64,000 bases of DNA from Schistosoma mansoni (Eukaryota; Platyhelminthes; Trematoda; Strigeidida; Schistosomatidae): the NCBI RefSeq assembly GCF_000237925.1, contig NW_017386086.1, positions 248,001 to 312,000 of the forward strand, given 5' to 3'. Shown here piece by piece: positions 40,701-48,319 of this stretch (positions within the stretch are counted from its first letter, which is position 1; every line of letters begins with the position of its first letter). The notes under the pieces were generated by a model, which searched no databases, was not told where the DNA came from, and saw only the letters and a list, made by a program, of their open reading frames with translations. The position numbers were made by a program, and so were the translations under genes.

Positions 40701-41081
40701 TTCTTCTATTTAAGACCAGTGTCATCTGTGCATCAATGGCTCGTTTTTATAAATTTGATCATAATTTATTAATAATTACAAGTATCAAATCAACTCAACA
40801 AAATAGTCAATCAGTTAATTAAATAAAATGTGATATCTATACATACATTTAATGTATTTTGAAAATAATAAACAAAAGTATAAAAATATCTTTTTGTTTG
40901 TTTTAATGATAAAAGGCTACATCAATTGAACACTTGACTTATTGCTTCAGTACGTTTGATGCTTATTATTAATGAAATACCAATAATGATTTATGTGTGC
41001 CAAAACAAATTCTTTATATCTTTTGTATACAGATTTAGTGTTTTTTTTATTCTTTAGTTAGCAGAATGTGTAAATGGTTAA
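12044..41081 (+). CDS. MED15: Mediator complex subunit 15 (13 exons)
   Basis: MED15 is a tail subunit of Mediator, the nuclear complex linking activators to RNA polymerase II. Exons: 12044-12096, 12570-12654, 12702-12741, 14917-15299, 17770-17942, 20118-20179, 25714-26097, 27681-28316, 29630-30027, 30578-31162, 36192-36440, 38284-38547 and probably 41058-41081. All junctions keep one frame, giving about 1111 residues (human form about 790). Residues 1-60 resemble the KIX domain (ENLMLEKSRGVKTYLNLLSKV). The middle is rich in Gln, Ser and Thr. Residues 436-515 match the conserved helical segment (RKYIKLKDILEHPEANLNVL), 702-738 a second one, and a basic KRKHSCDDDD stretch follows. The C-terminus (LNPKILIEISKL, HLKLTYLDKACYLPCKLPEFYIRL, IGKTW) follows the pattern of animal MED15. 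Assignment rests on recalled family alignments. The last exon and the junction before exon 11 are the least certain. Confidence 0.8.
12232..12251. repeat. (AT)n microsatellite in MED15 intron 1
   Basis: Twenty bases of alternating A and T inside intron 1 (12097-12569); nothing else is seen in that intron. Confidence 0.9.
12570..12654 (+). CDS. MED15: MED15 exon 2
   Basis: Preceded by a T-rich acceptor (tctttttag) and followed by gtaact. Encodes REVTSTRKLPKSPEEIENL and the LEKSRGVK part of the KIX-like domain. Confidence 0.75.
12702..12741 (+). CDS. MED15: MED15 exon 3
   Basis: A 40-nt exon after a 47-bp intron; encodes KTYLNLLSKVINS, the last KIX-like helix, then gtaagt. Very short 5' introns are typical of schistosome genes. 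Confidence 0.75.
13148..13455. mobile_element. Sm-alpha-like hammerhead SINE, fold-back composite
   Basis: 13148-13292 is a minus-orientation piece of the repeat unit. It switches near 13292 to a plus-orientation piece with a worn A box, the B box GGTTCGAGACC, and a hammerhead-like core CTGACGA (13381-13387) with GAAA. The helix III and I strands after it are decayed (acagacatcttt), so this ribozyme is probably inactive. Lies in MED15 intron 3. Confidence 0.75.
14075..14450 (+). mobile_element. short RTE-derived non-autonomous element, 5'-truncated
   Basis: Begins within the RTE 5' UTR-like block (GTCCGGCGCTTTAACC) and runs to the RTE 3' tail (GGCGCATATATATCTGG, then CAAATAAATGAA). No reverse transcriptase or endonuclease sequence lies between. 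Lies in MED15 intron 3. Confidence 0.8.
14917..15299 (+). CDS. MED15: MED15 exon 4
   Basis: Acceptor tatttag, donor gtaagt. Encodes a Gln/Asn-rich low-complexity segment (LSGQQQQQLMNTQ). Confidence 0.82.
15300..16320. other. MED15 intron 4, first part
   Basis: AT-rich intron sequence without recognisable domain or repeat, up to the GC-rich insertion at 16331. Confidence 0.5.
16321..16889. mobile_element. GC-rich 549-bp insertion with 10-bp target duplication
   Basis: A block at 16331-16879 stands out as GC-rich within an AT-rich intron. It is bounded by an exact direct repeat taggtaataa (16321-16330 and 16880-16889), which looks like a target-site duplication. The minus strand has a 111-codon open frame (16523-16858, MTWWSGLPIMMNQSSYTGWN), and the plus strand is open over 16627-16833. 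I see no terminal inverted repeat, no poly-A tail and no known domain. I cannot name the family. Confidence 0.6.
16890..17769. other. MED15 intron 4, last part
   Basis: AT-rich. 17220-17300 faintly resembles the tail of SINE family 3 (GTGCTTCCAGGTTTTCA). Otherwise nothing recognised. Confidence 0.35.
17770..17942 (+). CDS. MED15: MED15 exon 5
   Basis: Acceptor gatttcag, donor gtaagt. Encodes VFLPSGVAVTQSSQIIQ and a Gln-rich stretch; phase agrees on both sides. Confidence 0.8.
18860..19385 (+). mobile_element. short RTE-derived non-autonomous element, full length
   Basis: About 525 bp in MED15 intron 5. Its first 450 bp match the 5' UTR of the RTE LINE at 44390-44850, from ccccaaatgccctg through the CCACCTGCTTCGG block to caaatgaaatga. 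It then jumps directly to the LINE 3' terminal block (GGCGCATATATATCTGGTGC) and a TAAATAAATAAA tail. All coding sequence is absent. Presumably it is mobilised by the RTE machinery that recognises the shared 3' end. Confidence 0.85.
20118..20179 (+). CDS. MED15: MED15 exon 6
   Basis: A 62-nt exon between tatttcag and gtatgt, encoding SSQTMGSSTSIKPGCQQDG. It is too short to stand on its own but fits the phase of exons 5 and 7 exactly. Confidence 0.65.
20180..22280. other. MED15 intron 6, first part
   Basis: AT-rich intron with a short ATT/ATC repeat run at 20350-20410. No gene or mobile element recognised. Confidence 0.45.
22290..22330. repeat. (TA)n microsatellite
   Basis: About 40 bp of alternating TA in MED15 intron 6. 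Confidence 0.9.
22428..22710 (-). mobile_element. tRNA-derived SINE, family 3
   Basis: On the minus strand a tRNA-like head (GCCGGCTCCGTGGTTTAAAA), then the B box GGGTTCGAGTCCC, then a body with GAGGAGTCCCATACTGGGAC and a tail ending in CAGGTTTTCAATGG. Sequence 5' of the tRNA part is shared with the copies at 37590-37850 and 57163-57420, so the element is longer than its tRNA part. Confidence 0.65.
22711..25713. other. MED15 intron 6, last part
   Basis: AT-rich. 23950-24230 has an irregular repetitive look and shares short strings with 29195-29280 (atcacgaactgacatcaact-like), suggesting an old repeat. No coding domain seen. Confidence 0.35.
25714..26097 (+). CDS. MED15: MED15 exon 7
   Basis: Acceptor ttctgcag, donor gtagtt (weak). 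Encodes a Ser/Thr/Pro/Gln-rich segment (VATSSPNAVLIRTSSSG). Confidence 0.8.
26830..27330 (+). mobile_element. RTE LINE 3' terminal fragment
   Basis: Reads WLRHVMHVSP, then the C-terminal block (SNWSPCDYRNQWFETLSDNS) in shifting frames. This is typical of the RTE C-terminus (compare GWGPRDGATQWLETLSDMAQ at 48.05 kb). It ends with a 3' UTR block (tgtgcccgattctaagttgc, ctgactgatc) also seen near 37.25 kb. It differs from the 44-48 kb element, so it is probably a second RTE family. Confidence 0.75.
27681..28316 (+). CDS. MED15: MED15 exon 8
   Basis: Acceptor aaattacag, donor gtataa. Carries the most diagnostic conserved segment, QIVSGLTDIANRYL to LIEKLLHEIERN, followed by poly-Ser and poly-Gln tracts. 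Confidence 0.85.
28545..28755 (+). mobile_element. tRNA-derived SINE, family 2 (worn)
   Basis: Contains an A-box-like AATAGCTCAATA, the B-box-like GGGTTCGAACTGC, the block aagattacaggtacac, and the tail gaaacctaggtt. The same blocks occur in opposite orientation at 49320-49505. Lies in MED15 intron 8; the rest of that intron (28756-29629) shows nothing recognisable. Confidence 0.6.
29630..30027 (+). CDS. MED15: MED15 exon 9
   Basis: Acceptor tatttttag, donor gtcagt (non-typical but in phase). Ends with GFYASLQLLATEFERISDRM, which parallels the conserved segment before the C-terminal domain. Confidence 0.78.
30578..31162 (+). CDS. MED15: MED15 exon 10
   Basis: Acceptor aataatag, donor gtaagt. 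Encodes an Asn/Ser-rich region with two basic stretches (KRKHSCDDDD and PKAKRVCV) that may serve nuclear import. Confidence 0.8.
32140..32290 (+). mobile_element. worn SINE, family 3-like
   Basis: Carries ATGGTCTGTGG (A-box-like), CAAGACCGAAGGTCTTGAATTCGATTTC (worn anticodon and B-box part), then TGGATGTACGCCGCTGACGCG. The order resembles SINE family 3 at 22428-22710. Confidence 0.45.
33495..33582. mobile_element. fragment of hammerhead SINE with orientation switch
   Basis: A minus-orientation end of the repeat (gatggatagtggctagcagt) is joined directly to plus-orientation flank (ctgaccagttgcagtcctaa). It carries no promoter or ribozyme core. Confidence 0.6.
34654..34698. repeat. (TA)n microsatellite
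   Basis: About 45 bp of alternating TA in MED15 intron 10. Confidence 0.9.
35483..35619. repeat. perfect 43-bp inverted repeat with 51-bp loop
   Basis: The left arm 35483-35525 and right arm 35577-35619 are exact reverse complements. The loop contains agcttggaccagattgcc and ggcgaaacgttgg. The gcGAAACGTTgg string resembles the 3' strand of hammerhead-like motifs reported in Penelope-like elements, but a full ribozyme core is not visible. The arms may be a terminal-repeat remnant or a recent fold-back event. Confidence 0.85.
36192..36440 (+). CDS. MED15: MED15 exon 11
   Basis: Encodes LNPKILIEISKLQAINIQVE and EWNTSCHLKLTYLDK of the C-terminal domain, donor gtaatt. Keeping frame with exon 10 needs the second AG of the sequence tatagag as acceptor. 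If the first AG is used, another exon must lie in the 5-kb intron upstream. Confidence 0.75.
36708..36795 (-). mobile_element. RTE 3' UTR fragment, inverted
   Basis: Reverse complement of the RTE-tail block at 37194-37277 (shared gttcatcttg, ttggacc, and gctgactgactg strings). Lies in MED15 intron 11. Confidence 0.55.
37130..37277 (+). mobile_element. RTE 3' UTR fragment
   Basis: Matches the tail of the fragment at 27250-27330 (tgtatatatgtgcc, ctgactgactg). No coding part is present. Confidence 0.55.
37503..37850. mobile_element. SINE family 3, fold-back remnant
   Basis: 37503-37550 is a minus-orientation tail (gaaaaccatgaagcactggg). 37590-37850 is a worn plus-orientation copy with GCCATGACCAATGGAGTTCA, the B-box-like TGTTCGACCCC and CCATATTAGGATGA. 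Lies in MED15 intron 11. Confidence 0.45.
37960..38187 (+). mobile_element. Sm-alpha-like hammerhead SINE
   Basis: A clean copy 97 bp upstream of MED15 exon 12. The A box TGGCCGAGTGG is at 38022-38032 and the B box GGTTCGAGTCC at 38065-38075, both matching Pol III tRNA promoter consensus. The flanks match the 334-bp unit described at 53203-53610. Confidence 0.88.
38104..38158 (+). ncRNA. hammerhead ribozyme, Sm-alpha type
   Basis: Core CTGACGA at 38114-38120, GAAA at 38135-38138, and the cleavage triplet GTC ending at 38146. Helix I is CATCCAG with CTGGAT-T, helix III the short ACGC/GCGT. Helix II is weakened: its first pair is A-C instead of G-C and it includes a G-T wobble. The architecture is that of the schistosome Sm-alpha hammerhead whose structure is known. 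Confidence 0.82.
38284..38547 (+). CDS. MED15: MED15 exon 12
   Basis: Acceptor gtattcag, donor gtaagt after TGG. Encodes ACYLPCKLPEFYIRLTPDYL to LVKIGKTW, the end of the C-terminal domain. Confidence 0.82.
39432..39948 (-). mobile_element. short RTE-derived non-autonomous element
   Basis: Minus-strand copy of the 18860-19385 element: TTTATTTAAACACATA tail, the CCACCTGCTTCGG block, the GGTTAAAGCGCTG block and the cgtaccagggcattt head. Lies in MED15 intron 12. Confidence 0.85.
40520..40590 (-). other. Penelope-like hammerhead-like motif, degenerate
   Basis: The minus strand reads CTGAAGA, then about 20 nt, then GAAACGTC, an arrangement seen in hammerhead motifs of Penelope-like elements. The strands that should form helix I do not pair next to the core, so it is not called a functional ribozyme. 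Confidence 0.3.
41058..41081 (+). CDS. MED15: MED15 exon 13 (terminal, tentative)
   Basis: A T-rich acceptor (tattctttag) is followed in the right phase by LAECVNG and TAA. Animal MED15 proteins end a few residues after the conserved Trp, often with an Ala/Cys-containing tail, which this fits. An AATAAA lies downstream at about 41508. The exon is so short that chance cannot be excluded. Confidence 0.4.
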   Translation, partial: LAECVNG

Positions 41082-41139
41082 TTTGGTTTGAATCACTATT
41101 TTAGCGAGGATACAAACATGTTACTTGTATCGTTTCAGA

Positions 41140-41420
41140 GGGTGTACTTGAAAGTTTATTAACATGCATTAAAAGTCGTATATACAAGCACCTTAGGCAG
41201 AAGATCAAGGGCAAAAAACCAACTCTCTATATTGTTCCATTCAAACAGTAGAATTAGGCAGGGTCGCCCAATCTCACCATTTTTCTTCAACGTTGCCATC
41301 AACGACGTTTTGGAAACAGCTCTGGTGAATGTAGGTAATGATAGTGTTGACCTATTATGTGGAGAAAGACTTTCCGACCTTGAGTATGCGCGTGATAGTG
41401 TCTTACTGTACGATTGAAGT
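41140..41420 (+). mobile_element. RTE LINE reverse-transcriptase fragment
   Basis: Reads RIRQGRPISPFFFNVAINDVLETAL and GERLSDLEYARDSVLL, matching GVKQGCPISPFLFNFAIDDTLGTAL and ERLLDLEYADDIVLL of the copy at 47.2 kb. The ADD catalytic pair is changed to ARD. Isolated fragment just past the MED15 3' end. Confidence 0.8.
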
Positions 41421-42013
41421 TTGACATTCGGTTAGTAACTCAACGAATACTAGATTAAAACGAAGGCGAAATTACATAATCCATTAGTTGTTAAAATTAT
41501 TTACTTAAGAATAAAAGTATAAATTGAGTAAGTTTTAGATTCAGCAAATAAATATAAACGCTTAGTGTTACTTGTAAAATTAATAATACTTAGTTTTAAG
41601 ACGGATTCAATTAAATTTAGATAATTAGATTATTAAGGCAATTTATTTAAGAATGCAATTAAGGACCAAAATTGGAAAATTTCCGAGGAATCTAGCAGTA
41701 ATTTTAAATCTAAATTTATATCGACATGGTGACCATTGTCAACAAAATACGTCGAAATGGGGCTTGCTACGTGACACTGGATATTTGAACAGTCATAAAT
41801 TACAGTCAGGCAATCATTCAAATTCTATTCAGCTTAGTATCTAAAATATCTTCGTATTATACCTATTGTGTTTCATAAATCGTAATATCGCGGTCTCCTA
41901 TATCTACGTGAATTATGTTTGAACGACGAACACTACCGATCGTTTATTCTTCTGATGTTTGATTAGAAGTTTAGTAAAGTGGGATTTTTTATGGTCCGTC
42001 GATAGAGTGGTGG

Positions 42014-42685
42014 TGAACCTGTTATGAATTTAAAAAGGCCGTCTCCAATTTGTTGTGATCTTATCCTCGGCCTTTTATCACATGATTTATTCACCAATCG
42101 AAATACGACTTTTCCAATCTTAACATTGTGCCAAAACAATGACGTTCGACCGGTATGAGCAGTCTAGCGTCCTTATTGGTCCTTTATCCGCCTAGCCCTT
42201 CCAGTTGAGCGCAAAACACCAAATACGGCTTCGACTATGCGAATCATTTATTTCAAGTATACTCGGTTTATATACTAGACATACAGACCTCATCACACCA
42301 TAAAATAGAAAATAATATTTGTACAAGATCAAGCCAAATGTGGCTGTGAACGTGGGAGACAGTAATCAATAAACTGAATATAATTTGGGGACAGTAAATC
42401 GTATAATAATAATTTATAGGTCAAAATAAAGCTTATAATAAGATGAATATATATAGATTAAATCTAATCACTGAATAATTATACAATAACAATATATATA
42501 GAATAATCGTCCATTAAAAGGTCCCGGAAGTTACCCGTGCTTATGTCTTCACTAGGATATAACAGAACCTAGTGATGCATAGGCATAGAACTGATAAATC
42601 TGTAAAGTTAAGGCCTGATTGGCAAATGAGTGTATTCAATCTGGTCTGCTATCTGACACTATTCCTACTGTACTATTTATTACAT
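42014..42685. repeat. possible solo LTR
   Basis: Fossil-type entry. The block starts tgttatgaat, contains a TTTATATA box near 42267 and poly-A-like signals, and ends in tattaca, so it has TG...CA ends and LTR-like content, about 670 bp. Its base composition is higher in GC at 42040-42240 than the flanks. I see no target duplication and cannot name a family. Confidence 0.28.
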
Positions 42686-42689
42686 CTGC

Positions 42690-43570
42690 CCCTTTACACT
42701 TTATCATAATATACTCTTTATTAGTAATTGTCTATTCATTAGCTATCAGTTGGATAACTGAGTGCGAGTGTGGCTTGGATTAAGCAAAACAAACGTTTGA
42801 CTGAGATAAAGGGAACAAATTAAACTTTGATAAACCTACTCTATACTCCGAAACTTTTCCAATTTGGTTTGTTACCTTGACTAATCTGTATCTTAAACTA
42901 ATGGTTTTTATTGGTTTTGCTTCAAAACACTCCGTCAGCGTTAGTTCATTTCCGCTACTCATTAGTGTAAATCAGAATTATCTTCACCATTAAATAATAA
43001 AGATCGATGAGTGGTGAGGTCGACCATCCATTTTTCAATGTGCAATAAGTACAATATGTAGCGTATGAGAGTATAACTTTCACTAGGGATTTCAATTCAA
43101 CCATCTAAAACTATCTTTTTATATATCTTCTATGAAAATGACATTGTAGCGCATCCCAACTTCATGATGAAAAAGCAATTATTTTAAAAGTTTAAGATTG
43201 GAATGAAATCCTCAGTAACAATTATGCACTTATATGCAGCAATCACCAAATAAATGAACGGAAAACTGCCAGGAATCGATTGATACCACACATACATTAA
43301 GTACTGAAAAAAGGATCCTCTACAAATTTATGGAGATTTATTCTATCTCTAGATTAATTAAATTAAAATTGATATTGCAGAATTTCCAGAAGACAATGCC
43401 AATCAAATAAGAGTTATTTAAGTAGAGGTTATACATTGTCACCTCATTTAATTAATTCAGTTTGAAATGGATTGGGTTATCCCGTTGATATTTTTGACTG
43501 AAATTTGATCAGTCTATTTTGGGATATGTACATCATATGCTTATTGCATCGATATAAGCATCTCAACACA
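42690..43570. other. no gene seen
   Basis: AT-rich sequence with no coding domain or recognisable repeat. Confidence 0.4.
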
Positions 43571-43574
43571 ATTT

Positions 43575-43890
43575 AATACGGAATAGATGGAATGTAGCTA
43601 GCAATGGAATCTAGGAAGCGCGTTTTGTCCCATTTAGGACAAGCATCCCGAAACTGGTCAGATTTTAGTCCAAATAGCAAGAACGGGATAGTCCATTCAA
43701 TTTCAAATTGAATTAAAACCCATACTGGTAGCATTAGTGAGTAGTTGTTTGGACTTAGTAGCTAAGTAAATAAAGTTATGTCGTTTGAAGTGAACAGTAT
43801 TTGGTCCGAGTCCCGGAGTGGAAATCAACTCTGGAATGCAAGTACCTTCAACCGATGAGTCTCATACAGGATAAAATGCTAGTACAGTTA
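43575..43890. mobile_element. worn hammerhead-SINE fold-back
   Basis: 43578-43650 is minus orientation (ctagcaatggaatctaggaa, remnants of the ribozyme strand). 43740-43885 is plus orientation with a worn A box, the B-box-like GGTCCGAGTCC and CCGATGAG. Ribozyme helices are lost. Confidence 0.55.
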
Positions 43891-44389
43891 ATGAAATTTC
43901 GAGGAGAAAAGTCTAGAAAGTCAAGCATTCATCAGCCGTACCTATCATGATTATTACCTTATATCAACCTAGCCCACCTCCTCATATTGTCTATTTCCTC
44001 TTGTCATAGTGATGTCAAAATATAGTAGTTTGTTTTAATGAGAATGTAAACCATACCCTATGACTGACACTCCTGATCAAGTTAATATTGTGTATTTTAT
44101 TATTAACATACCAGTTATTAACAGCGTTTACTCAAGCTCTACCTCTTTTTTTAACAGTTTACACACAGACATATTCAAAGTTAACTTTTATTTCGAATTT
44201 TTTGGTAATATGAAGACATTTTTTGAAATTTGTTTTGTTCAAAAAGAAAAATACTGGTAATTTCTTCCTTTCCGTTTTATGATTTTGAAATAGGACAAAC
44301 TACTGGTAGCCTTCTGTATGTCTCTATAATTTATTCTGTTTAAAATTATCTCACAATCAGGCATTTCCAATAATGCTGTCTAGTCAGTT

Positions 44390-47300
44390 TGTCCCCAAAT
44401 GCCCTGGTACGGCCGAGAGTGGGAAGAGTCCACTCTCCCTCTCGAAATGCTCTCACATGGCCTGCGAATATACAGCCTCTGCCAGGGAAGTCCTACTCAC
44501 TGCCTTCTCGTGGCAGGGGTGTTGTTTACGAAAGTGAGGACGAAAAGCGAATGTCCGGCGCTTTAACCGGGTTGGTGGACACGGAGGGTCCACCTAGGGG
44601 AGTTGGAAAACCCTGATTCCAAATCAATGGTGCACATGGGCTCCAGTATCCTGATGGAACGAATGGCGAGTGAACCTGCTGTTGGTCACCGGCTACCATG
44701 GGACTGCATCTCCTCACGATGCTCCACTGCCTTGTGGATCAGACCTCTAGGTCAAAGGCTCGGCGTGTGGCCCCCTAAGAAAACCACCTGCTTCGGTTTG
44801 GGCACCCGGACAGTATCACAGCCCACACACAAATAAATGAAATGATGAATTCTATTGACGATACTATTCTCGCTCATATTAGAAGCAAGACAATTTACAC
44901 TATTATTATTATTGCCATTATTATTATTATTATTACTATTATTATTATTACTATTATTTACTACGTCGCTTTTTCACTCCCTTTATTCCCAAATTGTGTA
45001 TCCTTCCTTTCCAACTTATGCAGTAGCTCGCCCATGGTGGAAAGTCTGTCGTATCTAAACGATCTCCAGTCACTGTCTGGTTGAAAATGAATGCTTCCAC
45101 CGATTACGAATACTGAAGCAGTCTTTCTGAAACCACGTACGCCGTTCGAGCTGGCTTCCTTCAACGTTCGCACACTAATGCAGATCGGACAACAGATGGG
45201 GCTGGCTATGTCTTTAGAAAATCTTAATGTTGATGTTTGCTGTCTATCCGAGACCCGTATTCAAGACTCTAGTGAAGTACCACAAATCCGCTCTCCATCT
45301 GTCGCTTCGAAAAGCTTGTTTCACGTGCGCTTATCCGGGGACCCTGTGGCATCTTCGTCTGGTCTTGCAGGCGTTGGTGTTGCACTAAGCGCTAGGGCTG
45401 AGGCAGCACTAATCGATTGGATCCCCATTAACAGTCGGTTATGTGCTGTTAGATTAGAAAGTTCCATCAAAGTGAGAAGAAACCGGCGTGAGAAACGGTG
45501 TCTTTTCGTCATCTCCGCCTATGCCCCGACAGATTGCAGCCCGGATGCAATCAAGGATGAGTTTTACCACCAGTTAACAGTTCTTCTCCAGAAAGCGCGT
45601 TCAACAGATATTGTAGTATGAGCCGGAGACTTGAATGCTTAGGTTGGGCGTCTAGGCACAGAAGAGAGTCGTTTAGGTGGCTGAGGGGACTTGTTGGTCG
45701 CAGGACAGATAACGGGGACCGTTTGCTGCAACTGTGCACAGACCACAACCTGTTTCTGGCTAGCACTAACTCCCGGCACAGTCATCGCCGGTGTGCCACC
45801 TGGCGTCCTCCCTCTACATCTCAGGCCTGGACTCAGATTGATCACATCGCGATCAGCTACCGCTGGCGTGGTTGTGTACAAGACTGCCGCTCCTTTTGGA
45901 GTACCTATCTGGAGTCTGATCATGCCCTGGTCTGCGCCAATCTCACCTTACTTTTCAGTGGCCGAAGGATTGACCACCACCAACGGATCGATGTTAGTAA
46001 ACTGGCTGCAACTTCTGTTGCCAGTAGGTATCGAGCGGAGCTAGCCTCTAGACTAGCTACCATCCCATCGAAAAGTATAGATGAGCATTGGTTGCATCTT
46101 CACGACGCCATGAAAATGGCGAGTAAAGCCGCTTGCGGCTTCACGAAACGTCCCGCTTACAAGCACTGGGTTTCTTCTGGCTCCTTACAACTGATGGAAG
46201 CCCGTCGGTCTACTCCGGGTGACCGTGAGTATGACCACAAACGAAGGCTGTTACGTAGTGAAATCGGGTAAAGCTTGCGTAAGGACCGAGAAGCCTGGTG
46301 GTCGGAGCGTGCTAATGAGATGGAAGCAGCAGCTGCATCTGGTAACTGCCGGAAGCTCTTCCAACTCATCCGAGCCACTGGCAGCAAGAAGTCTGGTGTG
46401 CGTGAAACAATGTACGAGGATGATGGGATGCCAATCACTAACATGTCTCGACGTCTTGGACGATGGGCGGAATTTTTCGAAGGGCAGTTCAACTGGCCTG
46501 CTGCTTCGGCAACATCAACCAGTTTGTCCTGCCCCCCATGGCCGGTGACGACTGATCCACCAAACGAGGCGGAAGTCCGCAAGGAACTCCAACTCTTGAA
46601 GCGCTACAAATCACCGGGCTCAGATGACTTACCTCCGGCTCTTTTTAAAGATGGTGGTGACTTTCTGGCTAAGGAACTGACGGTGTTGTTTGCAAAGGTT
46701 TGGGAGCAAGAAAGTGTTCCAACATCATGGAATGAGTCAATAGTCGTCCCTATCTTTAAAAAGGGTTCACGTTGTTCCTGTAACAACTATCGGGGGATAA
46801 GTCTACTTCCGATTGCGTCCAAACTATTGGCTTCTGTCATTCTTCGTAGGTTGTTTAAAACCCGAGAACGATTGACTCGCGAGGAGCAGGCTGGTTTTCG
46901 TTCTTGTCGAGGATGCATTGATCACATCTTCACCCTCCGCCAAATGTTAGAACACCGTCATACTTATCTCAGGCCAACAATCGTAGTGTTTCTTGATATC
47001 AGGGCTGCCTTCGATTCGTTGGACAGGACTGTTCTGTGGGATTGTCTATTGAAGAAGGGTGTGCCTGAGAAGTTTATTAACATCTTAAAGGCCCTGTATA
47101 CGAACACCTCAGGCAGAGTGAGGGCATACAACCACCTTTCTCCCTTGTTTCATTCGAGCAGTGGGGTTAAGCAGGGTTGTCCAATCTCACCATTCCTCTT
47201 CAACTTTGCCATCGATGACACCCTGGGAACAGCTCTGATGGATGTAAGTAATGGAGGTGTGGATATGTTGCCTGGAGAACGACTTCTCGACCTCGAGTAT

Positions 47301-48308
47301 GCGGATGATATTGTCTTACTGTGCGATAATGCCCAAGGCGTGCAATCCGCACTTAATCAGTTGGCGATCAGTGTCCACAGGTACGGCATGTGCTTTGCAC
47401 CCTCTAAGTGCAAAGTACTCCTACAAGACTGGCAGGATTCTAGTCCTGTACTCACCCTGGATGGTGAGCAGATTGAAGTAGTTGAGAAGTCCGTGTATCT
47501 AGGTAGCTATATAAGTGCTGGTGGTGGCGTGAGTGATGAGATTGATGCACGTATAAGGAAAGCCAGAGCGGCTTATGCCAATCTGGGCCATCTTTGGCGC
47601 CTTCGTGATGTTAGTCTGGCTGTAAAAGGTCGGATCTACAACGCGTCGGTGAGAGCAGTTTTGCTCTATGCTTGTGAAACCTGGCCTCTCCGAGTTGAGG
47701 ATGTTAGACGACTCTCTGTGTTCGATCATCGTTGTCTCCGAAGGATTGCTGACATTCAGTGGCAACACCATGTTGGTAATGCAGAGGTTCGGCATCGTGT
47801 GCTCGGGTGCAGAGACGATAATTCAGTTGATATCACCATCTTGAAACACTGACTTCGGTGGCTTGGACATGTTTTACGAATGTCGTCCCAAAGACTTCCA
47901 CGTCGTGCATTATTTGCCGACTCTGGGACTGGTTGGAAAAAGCGGAGAGGAGGTCAGTGTATGACATGGTGTCGTGGTATGAAAGAAAGCTGCAAAGGGC
48001 TAGCTTCTGTTGGTTCCTCACGACTCCCTGGCTGGGGTCCGAGAGATGGTGCAACACAGTGGCTAGAGACGTTATCAGATATGGCTCAGAATAGAAGCCA
48101 GTGGCGATCCTGCTGTAACCTTCTTTTACTTTCTACATAAAGAGTGGTTCTAACTTTCTTAACTGAAAGAGTCTTCTGGTTGTACATTTCAGTCCGCCTT
48201 ATCTTTTCATCCCTTCTCTTCCTACTTTCATTATTTTGTGTGGCGCATATGTATCTGGTGCCCTTTTGTACCAATATATATGTGTTTAAATAAATAAATA
48301 AATAAAAT
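44390..48308 (+). mobile_element. RTE-clade LINE, nearly full length
   Basis: A 5' UTR (44390-45090, with an ATT microsatellite at 44901-44955), an endonuclease plus reverse transcriptase reading region (45091-48140) and a 3' UTR with a TAAATAAATAAA tail. Endonuclease blocks: SFNVRTL, SETRIQ, SAYAPTD, AGDLNA, SDHALV. Reverse transcriptase blocks: NNYRGISLLPIASKLLA, FLDIRAAFDSLDR, GVKQGCPISPFLFNFAIDD, LEYADDIVLLC. The C-terminus is CLRRIADIQW, then GHVLRM and WLETLSDMAQ. In-frame stops lie at 45619, 45640, 46269 and 47850, and there is one frame shift near 45680; otherwise it is intact. It resembles the schistosome SR2 and Perere-3/SR3 groups but I cannot choose between them. Confidence 0.92.
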
Positions 48309-48319
48309 AAGTCAGTTTA

